Assembly: GCA_020632975.1 (NCBI GenBank)
Contig: JACKEL010000003.1
Coordinates: 124,001-188,000 of the forward strand
Source: Myxococcales bacterium
GTDB taxonomy: Bacteria; Myxococcota_C; UBA6777
Direction: 5' to 3'
Length of the DNA stretch: 64,000 nt
Shown: positions 35,854 to 44,999 of the stretch, in pieces
Numbering within the stretch: the stretch's first letter is position 1
Layout of the letters: every line of letters starts with the position of its first letter
The notes under the pieces: model-generated
Told to the model about the DNA's origin: nothing
Database searches by the model: none
What the model saw: the letters and a program-made list of their open reading frames with translations, nothing else
Translations under genes and position numbers: made by a program

Positions 35854-36258
35854 TTATTGGAGTTCTTCGACGGGTTGTTCACCACGGATCAAGACCAATA
35901 GTGCGCTTTGTGGGGCGAGGAGGTAGTTCTCGCCTTCGTATTGGATCTCGACGGCTGCTTTGCGAAGGAAGAGCGTATAGTCTCCAACGCGCGCTTGCAT
36001 CGGCATATAACGCACGGAAACTGCGTGAGGGTCCCAAGGCTCTTCGGTGACTGCAAGAGGGTCCATCAGAGGCGTGCCAGGGCCTGTTTTGACGATGGTG
36101 CCTGCCTGAACGTCATCTTTGTCGCGTACGGTGTCGGGGAGATACAAGCCGACTTCTGTGCGCTTTTCTTCTTCGTCGAGCTTGATCAGGACGCGGTCAC
36201 CGATGACGATCAAGGTCTTGGGTGTGGTTTTTTTTCTGGCATCAGGCTGCGTCAACAA
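35854..36258 (-). CDS. GroES-like co-chaperone family protein
   Basis: This ~134-aa protein matches the GroES fold: TLIVIGDRVLIKLDEEEKRTEVGLYLPD, then a beta segment AGTIVKTGPGTPL and YLLAPQSALLVLI. It is longer than canonical GroES (~96 aa), with an inserted segment (LMDPLAVTEEPWDPHAVSVR). TTG 36258 follows GGGAGG with 5-nt spacing and begins just before the conserved region; the open frame upstream to 36465 is poor in sense and has no ribosome site. No groEL is adjacent. It may serve as a specialised or regulatory GroES paralogue. Confidence 0.8.
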   Translation of the reverse strand: MLTQPDARKKTTPKTLIVIGDRVLIKLDEEEKRTEVGLYLPDTVRDKDDVQAGTIVKTGPGTPLMDPLAVTEEPWDPHAVSVRYMPMQARVGDYTLFLRKAAVEIQYEGENYLLAPQSALLVLIRGEQPVEELQ

Positions 36259-36533
36259 GGTTTCCTCCCTTTGTGTTTGTGTCAGTTCGTTGGGTCGTTT
36301 TGTCGTGTGTCTTGCGTGTGAGTTTGTCAAGGATGTTTTGTCAGTGAAAGCGAGATAGCGCGTGTGCGGCACGAAAAAATGTCTTTGCGAAGGTTGTGGA
36401 TCTAGTGCATAAACAAAGACCCTCTGTTTTCGATGGAAGCGCGGGGCGAAACGTTGCGTCAGCAAGAAAAGTCGGGTGAGGATAGGCTGATGTGAGGGTG
36501 AAGCACGCGCGTGTGGAGAAGGAGCAGCGAAGG

Positions 36534-37430
36534 ATGCAGAGTTACCGCTTACCCAAGATCCCGACGGTGGATCAGGTGCAAGTTGAGGCCCGTGCAGCGT
36601 CTTTTACGAAACGCAGCATCAAAAAAGAGACGAAAAGAGCAGCGCTTGAGATGGCGATCCAGATGATGGATCTCACGACTTTGGAAGGGATGGACAGCGA
36701 AGGCAAAGTCCAGATGATGTGTAAAAAAGCCGTACAGCCGATGATTGGGCGTCCTTGTCCATCTGTGGCTGCGGTGTGTGTGTACCCGACGCTTGTGGGG
36801 GTCGCGAAGCGTGCGTTGGAAGGATCGCAAGTCAAGGTTGCTGCGGTCGCAACGGCGTTTCCGAGTGGTCAGTCTTTTTTACCGATCCGACTCGAAGAGA
36901 TCCGACAAACTGTGGCCGAAGGTGCCGACGAGATCGACATGGTGATCAGTCGAGGTGCGTTCCTTTCTGGCGAGTACGCTCGGATCTTTGATGAAGTGGC
37001 GGCCAGCAAAGAAGCATGTGGAGAAGCCCATCTCAAGGTGATCTTGGAGACGGGCGAGTTGGGTGCGTATGATCAAGTGCGCAAAGCTTCTCAAATCGCG
37101 ATGGATGCGGGCGCAGACTTTATCAAGACTTCGACAGGGAAGGTCTCTGAAGCTGCGACCTTGCCTGTAACACTCGTGATGCTCGAAGCTGTGCGCGACT
37201 TTTATATGCAAACGGGCAAAAAGATCGGCGTCAAGCCTGCTGGTGGTATCCGAAAAGCCAAGCAGTCTTGGCATTATCTTGTGATGGTGAAAGAGACGCT
37301 TGGGGACGACTGGTTGACACCCGATCTCTTTCGTTTGGGGGCGTCTTCGTTGCTCAACGACGTGTTGATGCAGCTAGAGCGCCTAGAGACGGGACATTAT
37401 CAATCCAACCTGTACTTTAGCGAAGATTGA
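36534..37430 (+). CDS. deoC: Deoxyribose-phosphate aldolase
   Basis: DeoC splits 2-deoxyribose-5-phosphate into acetaldehyde and glyceraldehyde-3-phosphate in nucleoside catabolism. The ~298-aa protein shows VAAVATAFPSGQ, EIDMVISRGAFLSG, LKVILETGEL, DAGADFIKTSTGKVSEAAT (Schiff-base Lys in KTSTGK) and GVKPAGGIR. ATG 36534 follows AAGGAG; the frame opens earlier at 36492. The aldehyde dehydrogenase gene starts ~20 bp downstream, so the acetaldehyde product can be oxidised by its neighbour. Confidence 0.93.
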   Translation: MQSYRLPKIPTVDQVQVEARAASFTKRSIKKETKRAALEMAIQMMDLTTLEGMDSEGKVQMMCKKAVQPMIGRPCPSVAAVCVYPTLVGVAKRALEGSQVKVAAVATAFPSGQSFLPIRLEEIRQTVAEGADEIDMVISRGAFLSGEYARIFDEVAASKEACGEAHLKVILETGELGAYDQVRKASQIAMDAGADFIKTSTGKVSEAATLPVTLVMLEAVRDFYMQTGKKIGVKPAGGIRKAKQSWHYLVMVKETLGDDWLTPDLFRLGASSLLNDVLMQLERLETGHYQSNLYFSED

Positions 37431-37450
37431 GAGCGGTTGGCGGAGGCGAT

Positions 37451-38944
37451 ATGACAACCAAAACACAAGAAGAAAAAGCGTCCACGCGCGATATGGCAGG
37501 GCTCCTTTTTGGCGATCTCTGGGATTATGCACCTGCCCCCGAAAGCACAGAGCACGTTCGATATGCCCAACGCTACGGGCATTTTATCAATGGTCAATTT
37601 GTCGATGGCAAAGATTACTTTCCTACGATCAACCCCGCCACAGAAGAAGTGATCGCGGAGTTTGCTGCGGCTGATGAAGCCGAGGTCGATCGCGCCGTTC
37701 AAGCGGCCCGCAACGCATACGATGGTGTGTGGAGCAAGATGAAACCCGCGGAACGTGCGAAGTATATCTATCGCATCGGTCGTTTGATCCAAGAAAAAGC
37801 GCGGGAACTCTCGATCCTAGAGACGATGGATGGTGGAAAGCCGATCCGCGAGTCTCGCGATGTGGATGTTCCGCTCGTCGCTGCGCACTTTTTGTACTAC
37901 GCGGGCTGGGCAGACAAGCTGCAATATGCCTTTCCAGGCGCACGCGTCTCTTCCCTAGGCGTCGCGGGCCAAGTTATCCCTTGGAACTTTCCTTTGTTGA
38001 TGGCTGCATGGAAGGTCGCACCCGCCCTTGCTGCGGGAAATACCGTTGTTTTGAAACCCGCTGAAACCACGCCACTCACAGCGATGAAGTTGGCCGAGAT
38101 CTGCCAAGAAGCTGATCTGCCCCCAGGGGTGGTCAATATCGTGAATGGCGCTGGACGCACGGGCGCGGCCATCGTGAATCACCCGCAGATCGATAAGGTC
38201 GCATTTACGGGCTCTACGGACGTTGGCAAGATCATCCAACGCGCCATCGCAGGGACGCACAAGCGGTTGACCCTTGAACTCGGTGGCAAGGGCGCAAACA
38301 TCATCTTTGAAGATGCTGCGATCGACCAAGCTGTCGAAGGTATCATTCAAGGGATCTTCTTCAACCAAGGTCACGTTTGTTGCGCAGGCTCTAGGCTTTT
38401 GGTGCAAGAAAGCGTCGTGGATGAAGTCGTGCAAAAGCTGCGTATCCGTATGGAAAGCTTGCGCGTTGGTGATCCCCTCGACAAAAACACGGACATTGGG
38501 GCGATCAACTCTCGTGCGCAGCTCGAAAAGATCCATGAGTTGGTGCAGAGCGGCGTCGATGAAGGAGCCAAGCTTTACCAAAGCTCTTGCTCGTTGCCTG
38601 AACGTGGCTTTTTCTACCGTCCTTCGGTCTTTACAGAAGTTGCGCAGTCTCACCGCATCGCCCAAGAAGAGATCTTTGGCCCCGTCCTCTCTGTGTTGAC
38701 CTTCCGCACGCCCGAAGAGGCCATGAAAAAGGCCAACAATACGCCCTATGGCTTGAGCGCAGGGATCTGGAGCGACAAAGGTAGCAAGCTGTTTTCTGTT
38801 GCGGGCGCGATCCGTGCGGGGGTTGTGTGGGGAAATACCTACAATCAGTTTGATCCTGCCAGTCCCTTCGGCGGTTACAAAGAAAGTGGATTTGGCCGTG
38901 AGGGCGGTCTTCATGGACTCAAGCCCTATCTGGAGGTGCGTTGA
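37451..38944 (+). CDS. Aldehyde dehydrogenase (NAD(P)-dependent)
   Basis: The 497-aa protein is a full-length aldehyde dehydrogenase. It has the Rossmann segments VIPWNFPLLMAAWKVAPALAAGNTVVLKP and AFTGSTDVGKIIQRA, the catalytic Glu in LELGGKGANIIFEDA, the nucleophile Cys in FFNQGHVCCAG and EEIFGPVLSV. It probably oxidises acetaldehyde from DeoC to acetate (inferred from the operon). GGAGG precedes ATG 37451. Its stop overlaps the start of the next ALDH-like gene. Confidence 0.93.
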   Translation: MTTKTQEEKASTRDMAGLLFGDLWDYAPAPESTEHVRYAQRYGHFINGQFVDGKDYFPTINPATEEVIAEFAAADEAEVDRAVQAARNAYDGVWSKMKPAERAKYIYRIGRLIQEKARELSILETMDGGKPIRESRDVDVPLVAAHFLYYAGWADKLQYAFPGARVSSLGVAGQVIPWNFPLLMAAWKVAPALAAGNTVVLKPAETTPLTAMKLAEICQEADLPPGVVNIVNGAGRTGAAIVNHPQIDKVAFTGSTDVGKIIQRAIAGTHKRLTLELGGKGANIIFEDAAIDQAVEGIIQGIFFNQGHVCCAGSRLLVQESVVDEVVQKLRIRMESLRVGDPLDKNTDIGAINSRAQLEKIHELVQSGVDEGAKLYQSSCSLPERGFFYRPSVFTEVAQSHRIAQEEIFGPVLSVLTFRTPEEAMKKANNTPYGLSAGIWSDKGSKLFSVAGAIRAGVVWGNTYNQFDPASPFGGYKESGFGREGGLHGLKPYLEVR

Positions 38945-40017
38945 TGACGCAGACACAAAAGAAAAAATCGAACGACAGTTCGGCCAAAAAGCATACGAAA
39001 GAGTCTGCATCCCCCAAGAGTCCGTCCAATGGTGACGCATCACAAGAAGCCCAAAGCAAGGGGCCTGCGATGTTTTCGGCTTCACAAAAGCAAGCCTCTG
39101 CTCCCACAGATCAACGTCTTGTGAGTGGTGGTCGCAACGAAAACGGTCGTTTGGGTGTCCACAAGACTTACAAGATGTGGGTGGGAGGCAAGTTCATTCG
39201 CTCTGAACAAGGCCGTGTGCTGAGCCTTCGCAATGCAGAAGGAGATCTCGTGACCCATTATGTGCGGGCTTCTCGAAAAGACTTGCGTGATGCGGTGGGG
39301 GCTGCGCGCAGTGCCCAAGCTGGATGGAGCGCACGCAGCGCATTCAACCGCAGCCAGATCTTGTTTCGCGCGGCTGAGATGATCGAAGCGCGACGTGAGA
39401 CTTTGATCGCGCGGCTCCAAGAACACGCGAGAATGACTGTCGAACAAGCGGCTCTTGAAGTCGATGGTGCGGCAGATCGGATGTTTTGGTACGCTGGTTG
39501 GACGGACAAATATGTGCAAGTCCTCAGCTCGGTCAACCCTGTGGCGACTCCCTTTTTCAACTTCACAATCCCCGAACCTACAGGGGTTGTGGCGATCTTT
39601 GCTCCTGAAAACTCCCCTTTGTTGGGGTTGGTTTCGATGATCGCACCTGTGATCCTCTCAGGAAATACGTGTGTTGTGGTGGTCGAAAATATCGCACCTA
39701 CCCTTGCTGTGGAGCTGTCTGAGATCTTGGCCACCAGTGACTTTCCTGGTGGCGTCGTCAACCTTTTGACGGGACTCCGCGACGAACTCCAGCCACACGC
39801 TGTTCATCACATGGACATCAACGCCATCGCAAGTTGCGGTGGCAACGAAGCACAACGTCGCTCCATCCAAGAAGCGGCCTGCGAAAGCGTGAAGCGCGTC
39901 CACTTTTTTGAACAGCCCAACTCGCTTGAAGCTTGGGCCGCAGAAGATCAACAAAGCTTGTATTGGATCGTCCCATTCATCGAATGGAAGACGGCTTGGC
40001 ACCCCATCGGGGTCTAA
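38944..40017 (+). CDS. Truncated ALDH-like protein lacking the catalytic domain
   Basis: The 357-aa protein begins with a ~70-residue Lys/Ser-rich low-complexity tail, then an ALDH N-terminal fold (KMWVGGKFIRSEQGR, AARSAQAGWSARSAFNRSQILFRAAEMIEARR, PTGVVAIFAPENSPLLGLVSMIAPVILSGNTCVVVVEN, DFPGGVVNLLTGLRDEL). The chain ends soon after; no Glu/Cys catalytic segment is present. It is fused by overlap (TGATG) to the complete ALDH upstream. Likely a conserved inactive paralogue or subunit rather than decay, because its reading frame is intact. Confidence 0.8.
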   Translation: MTQTQKKKSNDSSAKKHTKESASPKSPSNGDASQEAQSKGPAMFSASQKQASAPTDQRLVSGGRNENGRLGVHKTYKMWVGGKFIRSEQGRVLSLRNAEGDLVTHYVRASRKDLRDAVGAARSAQAGWSARSAFNRSQILFRAAEMIEARRETLIARLQEHARMTVEQAALEVDGAADRMFWYAGWTDKYVQVLSSVNPVATPFFNFTIPEPTGVVAIFAPENSPLLGLVSMIAPVILSGNTCVVVVENIAPTLAVELSEILATSDFPGGVVNLLTGLRDELQPHAVHHMDINAIASCGGNEAQRRSIQEAACESVKRVHFFEQPNSLEAWAAEDQQSLYWIVPFIEWKTAWHPIGV

Positions 40018-40157
40018 GAGGTCGTTGACGGCAGAAGATCGAGGCTGCGCATCTGCCCATAGAAACGGCACATTCGCTCGGAGTGTGCGTCGTTTTTGGC
40101 TTGGATGTTCGCAGCCTATTTTTTTATCCATGTTCTCCAAGCGCGGAGGTTGAAGAA

Positions 40158-41273
40158 GTGTCCACAAAGTCACCGATTCGCAGTTATCTCAAGTTTGCGC
40201 TGTTCTTTTTGCTGGCCATCGGGCTGGTCATGTTGATCAGTGCCTATGCTTCCATCCCGCAGATGCAGGCTTGGCAACCCCCCAAGGCTCCCGGCCCTCA
40301 AGGGGCCCTTGCACCAAACCAACGTTTGCAGGCTGCTTCACTGCTTGGAACAGAAGCTTTGTTGGAGCCCGAAGATGTGGTCTTTGATGCGAAAGGTCGC
40401 CTTTATACGGGCTCTTTCGACGGGATGATCTGGCGTTTGGAGCCTGCGGGGTCCAAAAAGCCCGAAGTCTTCGCAAAGACAGGTGGTCGGCCTTTGGGGA
40501 TGGTGTTTGGTCCTGATCAGACGCTCTATGTGGCCGATGCCGTGAAGGGTTTGCTGGCGATCTCGCCGCAAGGAAAGATTCGTGTGCTGGCCTCTGGTTA
40601 TCAGGGAAAAAACTTTCGTTTTACCAATGAGATCGACCTTGATCCCAAAACACAAGAACTGTTTTTTACGGATGCGAGCCGCTGGGTGGGCATCTTTGAT
40701 GAACATCGTTTGGATATCGCCTCTGGGATCGGGACAGGCCGACTCTTTCGATACAATCTCAAGACCAACAAGTTAGAAAAGTTGTTGGATGGGCTGCACT
40801 TTGCGAATGGTGTTGCGCTTTCTCCCGATGCTTCGTTTCTTTGGATCGCGGAGACAGCCCGTTATCGCATCTTGCGTTACTGGCGGCGTGGCCCAAAAGC
40901 AGGAAAGATCGACGTCTTTGCGTCGAATCTACCAGGCTTTCCTGACAACATCAGTCGCTCTCGTGATGGTGGCTTGTGGGTGGCCTTGGTTTCTACGCGG
41001 GTCACTTTGCTTGATGTTTGGATGCACCCTCACGCTCGCTTGAAGCGATTTATCTTTGCGCTGCCTTCTTGGGTGCGTCCTTCTGCACAACGACATGGCT
41101 ACGTCGTTCGTCTCGATGCCAAGGGCCATGTCGCAGAGACTTTGCAAGATCCCACAGGGAAGAAGTTCTCGAATGTGACGAGCGCTGTCGAACACAATGG
41201 GAGCCTATACCTTGGACAGATCTATCGTCACGTCCGTGGTTTGGGCGTGTTGAAGCTCGCTCCAAAGAAATAA
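40158..41273 (+). CDS. Membrane-anchored SMP-30/strictosidine-synthase-like beta-propeller
   Basis: The ~371-aa protein has one N-terminal membrane helix (YLKFALFFLLAIGLVMLISAY) and a six-bladed propeller resembling strictosidine synthase/SMP-30/gluconolactonase (EDVVFDAKGRLYTGSFDGMIW, FRFTNEIDLDPKTQELFFTDAS, GLHFANGVALSPDASFLWIAETARYRILRYW, SNVTSAVEHNGSLYLGQIY). Such proteins hydrolyse lactones or esters or act as aryl-esterase-like enzymes; the reaction here is unknown. GTG 40158 follows GGAGG with 8-nt spacing. It lies 140 bp after the truncated ALDH gene and may belong to the same unit. Confidence 0.8.
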   Translation: MSTKSPIRSYLKFALFFLLAIGLVMLISAYASIPQMQAWQPPKAPGPQGALAPNQRLQAASLLGTEALLEPEDVVFDAKGRLYTGSFDGMIWRLEPAGSKKPEVFAKTGGRPLGMVFGPDQTLYVADAVKGLLAISPQGKIRVLASGYQGKNFRFTNEIDLDPKTQELFFTDASRWVGIFDEHRLDIASGIGTGRLFRYNLKTNKLEKLLDGLHFANGVALSPDASFLWIAETARYRILRYWRRGPKAGKIDVFASNLPGFPDNISRSRDGGLWVALVSTRVTLLDVWMHPHARLKRFIFALPSWVRPSAQRHGYVVRLDAKGHVAETLQDPTGKKFSNVTSAVEHNGSLYLGQIYRHVRGLGVLKLAPKK

Positions 41274-41355
41274 GGTCTTGCAGAAGTCAAAAGTGGGAGA
41301 GATCTTTGGGGGAGGGGATAGTCGATTCTCTCGATGGGACCGAGAGGATGGCGGG

Positions 41356-41826
41356 TTACTTCGCGGCGTGACACAAGTTACAAGTGATATCTTGCTTGCC
41401 TAGGAGACGCTTCATCTCAGGCATCACCTTTTCTTTCATAAACTTGGCGTACTTGGCGAGCTGTGGGTCGCTGTCGTTTTCTGTGATGGGGTTGTTGGGG
41501 TCCATGGGGAAGACCTTGTTGGGCATCTTGTATTTAAGAGATGGGCCGTCTTTGCCATGGCACGTTTCGCAACTAAAGTTGTCCTTGTAGCGGGCAGGAT
41601 CAAACTCAACAAACAGCGCTCCCATGGCCCCAACAACTTCTGTACCCATCCAAGTGAGGCGTTGGTCATACGTCTTTGTGTCCCACATCACCGTATCTTG
41701 CGGCCCACAAGCCCCCAAGGTCCAAGAAAGCAACAAGCTACCGAATATCCAACGCATCCACATCTGCGCACGAGAACGACGCGTTTGCGGGGCTTGCGGC
41801 TGTGTAGAAGAGACACCTAATACCAT
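41356..41826 (-). CDS. Lipoprotein with two c-type heme motifs
   Basis: This 156-aa protein has a signal (RWIFGSLLLSWTLGACG, lipobox GAC) and two CxxCH sites (CETCH and CNLCH), so it is a small diheme-type cytochrome anchored to a membrane. No His/Met distal ligand can be assigned by eye. The motif spacing does not match a family I can name. ATG 41826 follows GGAGG at 9 nt. An electron-transfer role in the periplasm is inferred. Confidence 0.75.
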   Translation of the reverse strand: MVLGVSSTQPQAPQTRRSRAQMWMRWIFGSLLLSWTLGACGPQDTVMWDTKTYDQRLTWMGTEVVGAMGALFVEFDPARYKDNFSCETCHGKDGPSLKYKMPNKVFPMDPNNPITENDSDPQLAKYAKFMKEKVMPEMKRLLGKQDITCNLCHAAK

Positions 41827-42030
41827 GAAGTTATTCCTCCTTTTTAGAAGCCAAAACAAATAAGTCTTTGCGAATCACGTGTACTTTTTGATGAAAAGGG
41901 CGTGTGGGAGAGCTTTGGATACACTACGCCCACAACTTTTGCAGAGAGTCGTTTGGCAGCAAGACTTTGTTACAAGGGAAAGGGGCTCGATTTTTTTTAG
42001 GAGGGAAAAGAGGAGAGAAAGGGGCGTTGC

Positions 42031-43149
42031 TTAGTCGTCTTCGCCCACGACTTCGATGTCGAGCGAGACTTCTGGACCAAAGCCTTGTTTGAGCAAGCGA
42101 CGATCTTTGTTGTCGAGTTCCTCAAGCACCAAAGAGAGTTTGCGCAAGTTTTCCAACTTGAGCAGCGTCTGCAACAGGGGTTTGGGCAGTTCTTCTCCAG
42201 AAAAGGCGAAGTCTTCCAAGGAGGCAAATCGCTCCAAAAAGGACCAATCCACGGCGGATTCAGACTCATCTTGTTGCAAGGACATCTCGGTCAGTTCGGT
42301 AAAACCTGTGCATGCTTCGAGTGCGTCTGGGCCCAAGAAACAGTCTTCGATGTACAACATTCTCAGACGAGGGACATGGGAAACGATTTGCTCGATTTGT
42401 TGGGCGGAAAGTGCAAAGCTTTCTAGCTCCAAAGAGCGCAAAGAACTCATCTCTTTCAAGAAAGAAAAGTCCGTGCCTTCGGCGAGGATCGAGTGCTCTG
42501 CATCATCATCATCATCGTCATCATCGTCGTCGCTAGAGTTGTTGTCTCCGCCAAAGAAGTACAAGGAAAGCGATGTGAGTCCAGTCAATTTGCTTAGAAG
42601 TGTCCATCCCTCTTCTGTGAAGTTTCGTTCGAAACCAAGGGAGAAATCTTCGAGTGAAGGCATCTTTACGACATCTTCCAAAAGCGACATGGGACCTTCA
42701 AAGGCCGACAAAGAGAGTGTTTTGATCTCTTTGCGATCGACCAAAGGTGTCAAGATCCCTTCGGATTGTTCGATGGTTCCAAGGTGGATTTCTTCTAGGT
42801 TGGTGGCTTCCAACAACATCTTCAGTTGTGTTGCGGGAAGCCCTTGATCTCCACCCCCCACCATCACAGACGTAAGCTTCGAAAACTGCGAAAGTTTCGA
42901 GAAAACGCCATCTTCGATCTTGTCTTGGTAAAGGAACAACAAGCTCGTGATGTCAGGAAGTGTTTCAAACAGCGTTTGGAGGTGCCAAGCTTGGATGGTG
43001 TCGCCGTGGATCGTGACTTCGTTGATCTTGCCGTTGGGTTGGCGTTTATGGGCTTCCAAGCCTTCTTCGTAAAGCAGACCTTGTTGATCGCTTACGTCGA
43101 CCGAGCCTTCGTCGATATCCGACCACCATAGTTGTTTTGTCTTTGCCAT
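42031..43149 (-). CDS. Leucine-rich-repeat protein with Asp tract
   Basis: The ~372-aa cytoplasmic-type protein is made of irregular leucine-rich repeats (LTSVMVGGGDQGLPATQLKMLLEATNLEEIHL, SLRSLELESFALSAQQIEQI, LEDFAFSGEELPKPLLQTLL). An acidic run of ten Asp (SSDDDDDDDDDDAEH) is encoded by a trinucleotide tract near 42501-42532. No signal peptide is seen. It is probably a protein-interaction module; no partner is visible. ATG 43149 is favoured (GGAG 6 nt upstream); another ATG lies 3 bp upstream. Confidence 0.8.
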   Translation of the reverse strand: MAKTKQLWWSDIDEGSVDVSDQQGLLYEEGLEAHKRQPNGKINEVTIHGDTIQAWHLQTLFETLPDITSLLFLYQDKIEDGVFSKLSQFSKLTSVMVGGGDQGLPATQLKMLLEATNLEEIHLGTIEQSEGILTPLVDRKEIKTLSLSAFEGPMSLLEDVVKMPSLEDFSLGFERNFTEEGWTLLSKLTGLTSLSLYFFGGDNNSSDDDDDDDDDDAEHSILAEGTDFSFLKEMSSLRSLELESFALSAQQIEQIVSHVPRLRMLYIEDCFLGPDALEACTGFTELTEMSLQQDESESAVDWSFLERFASLEDFAFSGEELPKPLLQTLLKLENLRKLSLVLEELDNKDRRLLKQGFGPEVSLDIEVVGEDD

Positions 43150-43331
43150 CATGCGCTCCTTTTATGTCTTGTTCTTCGCCCGCATCCATGGCAAGGCGAG
43201 GGAATCGATATGCCGCGTAACTCTCTACACAGAGAGCGCGCGATACAAAAGGAGTCATCGCACAAAAAAGCCGCCAACCATGCGCTATGCTTGACACAAA
43301 AGATTTTTGAGTGGCTTGGAAAAAAACAGAT

Positions 43332-43667
43332 TTATTCTTGCGAAGGGCCGCGGAGCGAGAAAAGTGGGTGGGAGATACGTTGTCCTTTGCACTTGGGGCA
43401 ACGACCTGGACGCTGAAATCGCTCGCGGGTCTCGAAGGTATACCCGCAACTTAGGCAACGTGCAGGCTCAATCTCCAGTCGCTGTGGGCTTTTTTTGAGG
43501 CTGCGTTGTAACTCTTCGAGTTGAAACAGCACGTCGCGTTCGGATAAATGCGCTTCTTTGGAAAGCTGGCGGACGTCGTAGCTCTGGTGACCAAGAAGAT
43601 CGATCAAGACTTGTCGGGGTGTTTGGCTGCGTTGGGGAGGTGGCTTGGGGGCCAGTGGCTTGCTCAT
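43332..43667 (-). CDS. HTH and zinc-ribbon transcriptional regulator
   Basis: The 111-aa protein combines a short HTH (PRQVLIDLLGHQSYDVRQLS, then KEAHLSERDVLFQLEELQRSL) with a zinc ribbon (ARCLSCGYTFETRER and GRCPKCKGQRIS), like the predicted archaeal/bacterial regulators of COG3357. Its small size and Zn ligands suggest a sequence-specific regulator with an unknown signal. ATG 43667 follows GGAG at 6 nt; in-frame starts at 43679 and beyond are less supported. Confidence 0.8.
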   Translation of the reverse strand: MSKPLAPKPPPQRSQTPRQVLIDLLGHQSYDVRQLSKEAHLSERDVLFQLEELQRSLKKSPQRLEIEPARCLSCGYTFETRERFQRPGRCPKCKGQRISHPLFSLRGPSQE

Positions 43668-43778
43668 GGAGATCTCCATATCAAATGAGAGAGGACTGTA
43701 CTTGCCGTGGATACGTTGTGGCTTGGACGCGGTTCGCAGGGAATTCCTGAAAAGGCATGGGCTTGGGCAAAGGCCAGC

Positions 43779-43863
43779 AGAAAGATAAGAAGGCAGCGAA
43801 GGCCAGCAGAATATCCCACCTCCGGGGCGCCCCTCCGTGGGCGCCCGAAGAAAGATAAGAAGG
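43779..43863. repeat. Dispersed hairpin copy with flanking direct repeats
   Basis: A 22-nt palindrome at 43825-43846 (arms GGGCGCCC and GGGCGCCC, loop CTCCGT) is a member of the family seen in the 5054-5325 array. The stem differs from the array at one paired position (T-A changed to C-G), keeping the pairing. A 15-bp direct repeat AGAAAGATAAGAAGG lies on both sides (43779-43793 and 43849-43863). This may be a target-site duplication or a repeat-unit remnant. Confidence 0.7.
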
Positions 43864-43959
43864 TATCCCATCTCTGGGGCCATGTAGGGAAAAGTGCGTT
43901 GCTTTTGGGGTGGGTGATGGATACTTTCGAGCGCAACGTACAATGGTTGAGGAGAGACG

Positions 43960-44955
43960 ATGGAAACGACTTTGGTGACAGGTGCGACGGGCTTGGTGGG
44001 CTACAATATCGTGGAGGCGCTGCGAAAGCGCGGTCGCAAAGTGCGTGTACTTGTGCGTTCTTTGGAGAAAGGGAGGCGTCTACTCCCCGAAGATTGTGAG
44101 TTTGTGCAGGGTGATATCACGGACAAAGCTTCGATTGAGGCAGCGATGGATGGTTGTGATGTGGTGTATCACGTCGCTGGATTTCCTGAACAATGGATGA
44201 AAGATCCATCGATCTTTGAGCGCGTCAATGTGGGTGGGACGCAGAATATGATCGACGTTGCTTTGGAGAAAAAAGTCCGACGCTTTGTTTATACGAGCAC
44301 CATCGATGTTTTTGCGGCCAAGACAGGCCAAACCTACGATGAAAGCCAGATCGATACACAGCCCAAAGGCACCTATTATGAGCGCTCGAAACAGGTTGCG
44401 GATCAGCGCGTGGTGGAAGCATTAGAAAAAGGACTACCTGCGATCTTCTTACATCCATCGGGGGTTTACGGTCCTGGTCCCACAGACTCACCTGGGACGA
44501 ATGATCTGATCGTCAAATTGTATCGTGGCGAGGTGCCTGTGTTGCTACCTGGCGGATATCCTGTGGTTTTTGCTGCGGATGTCGCGGAAGGTCATGTTCT
44601 TGCGGAAGAAAAAGCGGCGGTGGGTAGCCGTTATATCCTCAGTGAAGCGTATTATGCGATGCCTGCGTTGGTGAAGGTGATCTTGGAAGGGTTGGGTCTT
44701 CAGAAAAAAGTCCCTCCTGTGATGCCTTTGTGGATCGTGAAGGCGATTTCTGTGGTGGGAGAGTGGTTTGCTGGGATCTTGAACAAACCTCCTTTGATTC
44801 CGAAAGGACAGCTCCACTTTATGCAGTGGCAAGCGATCCCTGACAGCACAAAAGCCCAACACGACTTGGGTTGGAAACCCACGTCTTTTCCTGAGGGGAT
44901 CGCTCAAACCATCCCAACCCTTCTCCTGTCTCCGCCCCAAAAGCTTGTTTCTTAG
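43960..44955 (+). CDS. Extended SDR, NAD-dependent epimerase/dehydratase-like
   Basis: The 331-aa protein is an extended short-chain dehydrogenase: TLVTGATGLVGYNIVEAL (NAD(P) Gly motif), GDITDK, NVGGTQNMIDVA, VYTSTIDVF and the active-site Tyr-Lys pair in TYYERSKQVADQ. It is most like dihydroflavonol-reductase or UDP-sugar epimerase types; the substrate cannot be read. GAGGAG precedes the ATG. It precedes the phosphopantetheinyl transferase gene by ~45 bp, which may hint at a link to lipid or polyketide metabolism. Confidence 0.88.
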   Translation: METTLVTGATGLVGYNIVEALRKRGRKVRVLVRSLEKGRRLLPEDCEFVQGDITDKASIEAAMDGCDVVYHVAGFPEQWMKDPSIFERVNVGGTQNMIDVALEKKVRRFVYTSTIDVFAAKTGQTYDESQIDTQPKGTYYERSKQVADQRVVEALEKGLPAIFLHPSGVYGPGPTDSPGTNDLIVKLYRGEVPVLLPGGYPVVFAADVAEGHVLAEEKAAVGSRYILSEAYYAMPALVKVILEGLGLQKKVPPVMPLWIVKAISVVGEWFAGILNKPPLIPKGQLHFMQWQAIPDSTKAQHDLGWKPTSFPEGIAQTIPTLLLSPPQKLVS

Positions 44956-44999
44956 GGGGATTTGTTTGGAAAGGGTGTGTTTGTAGAAAGGATCGTGAA

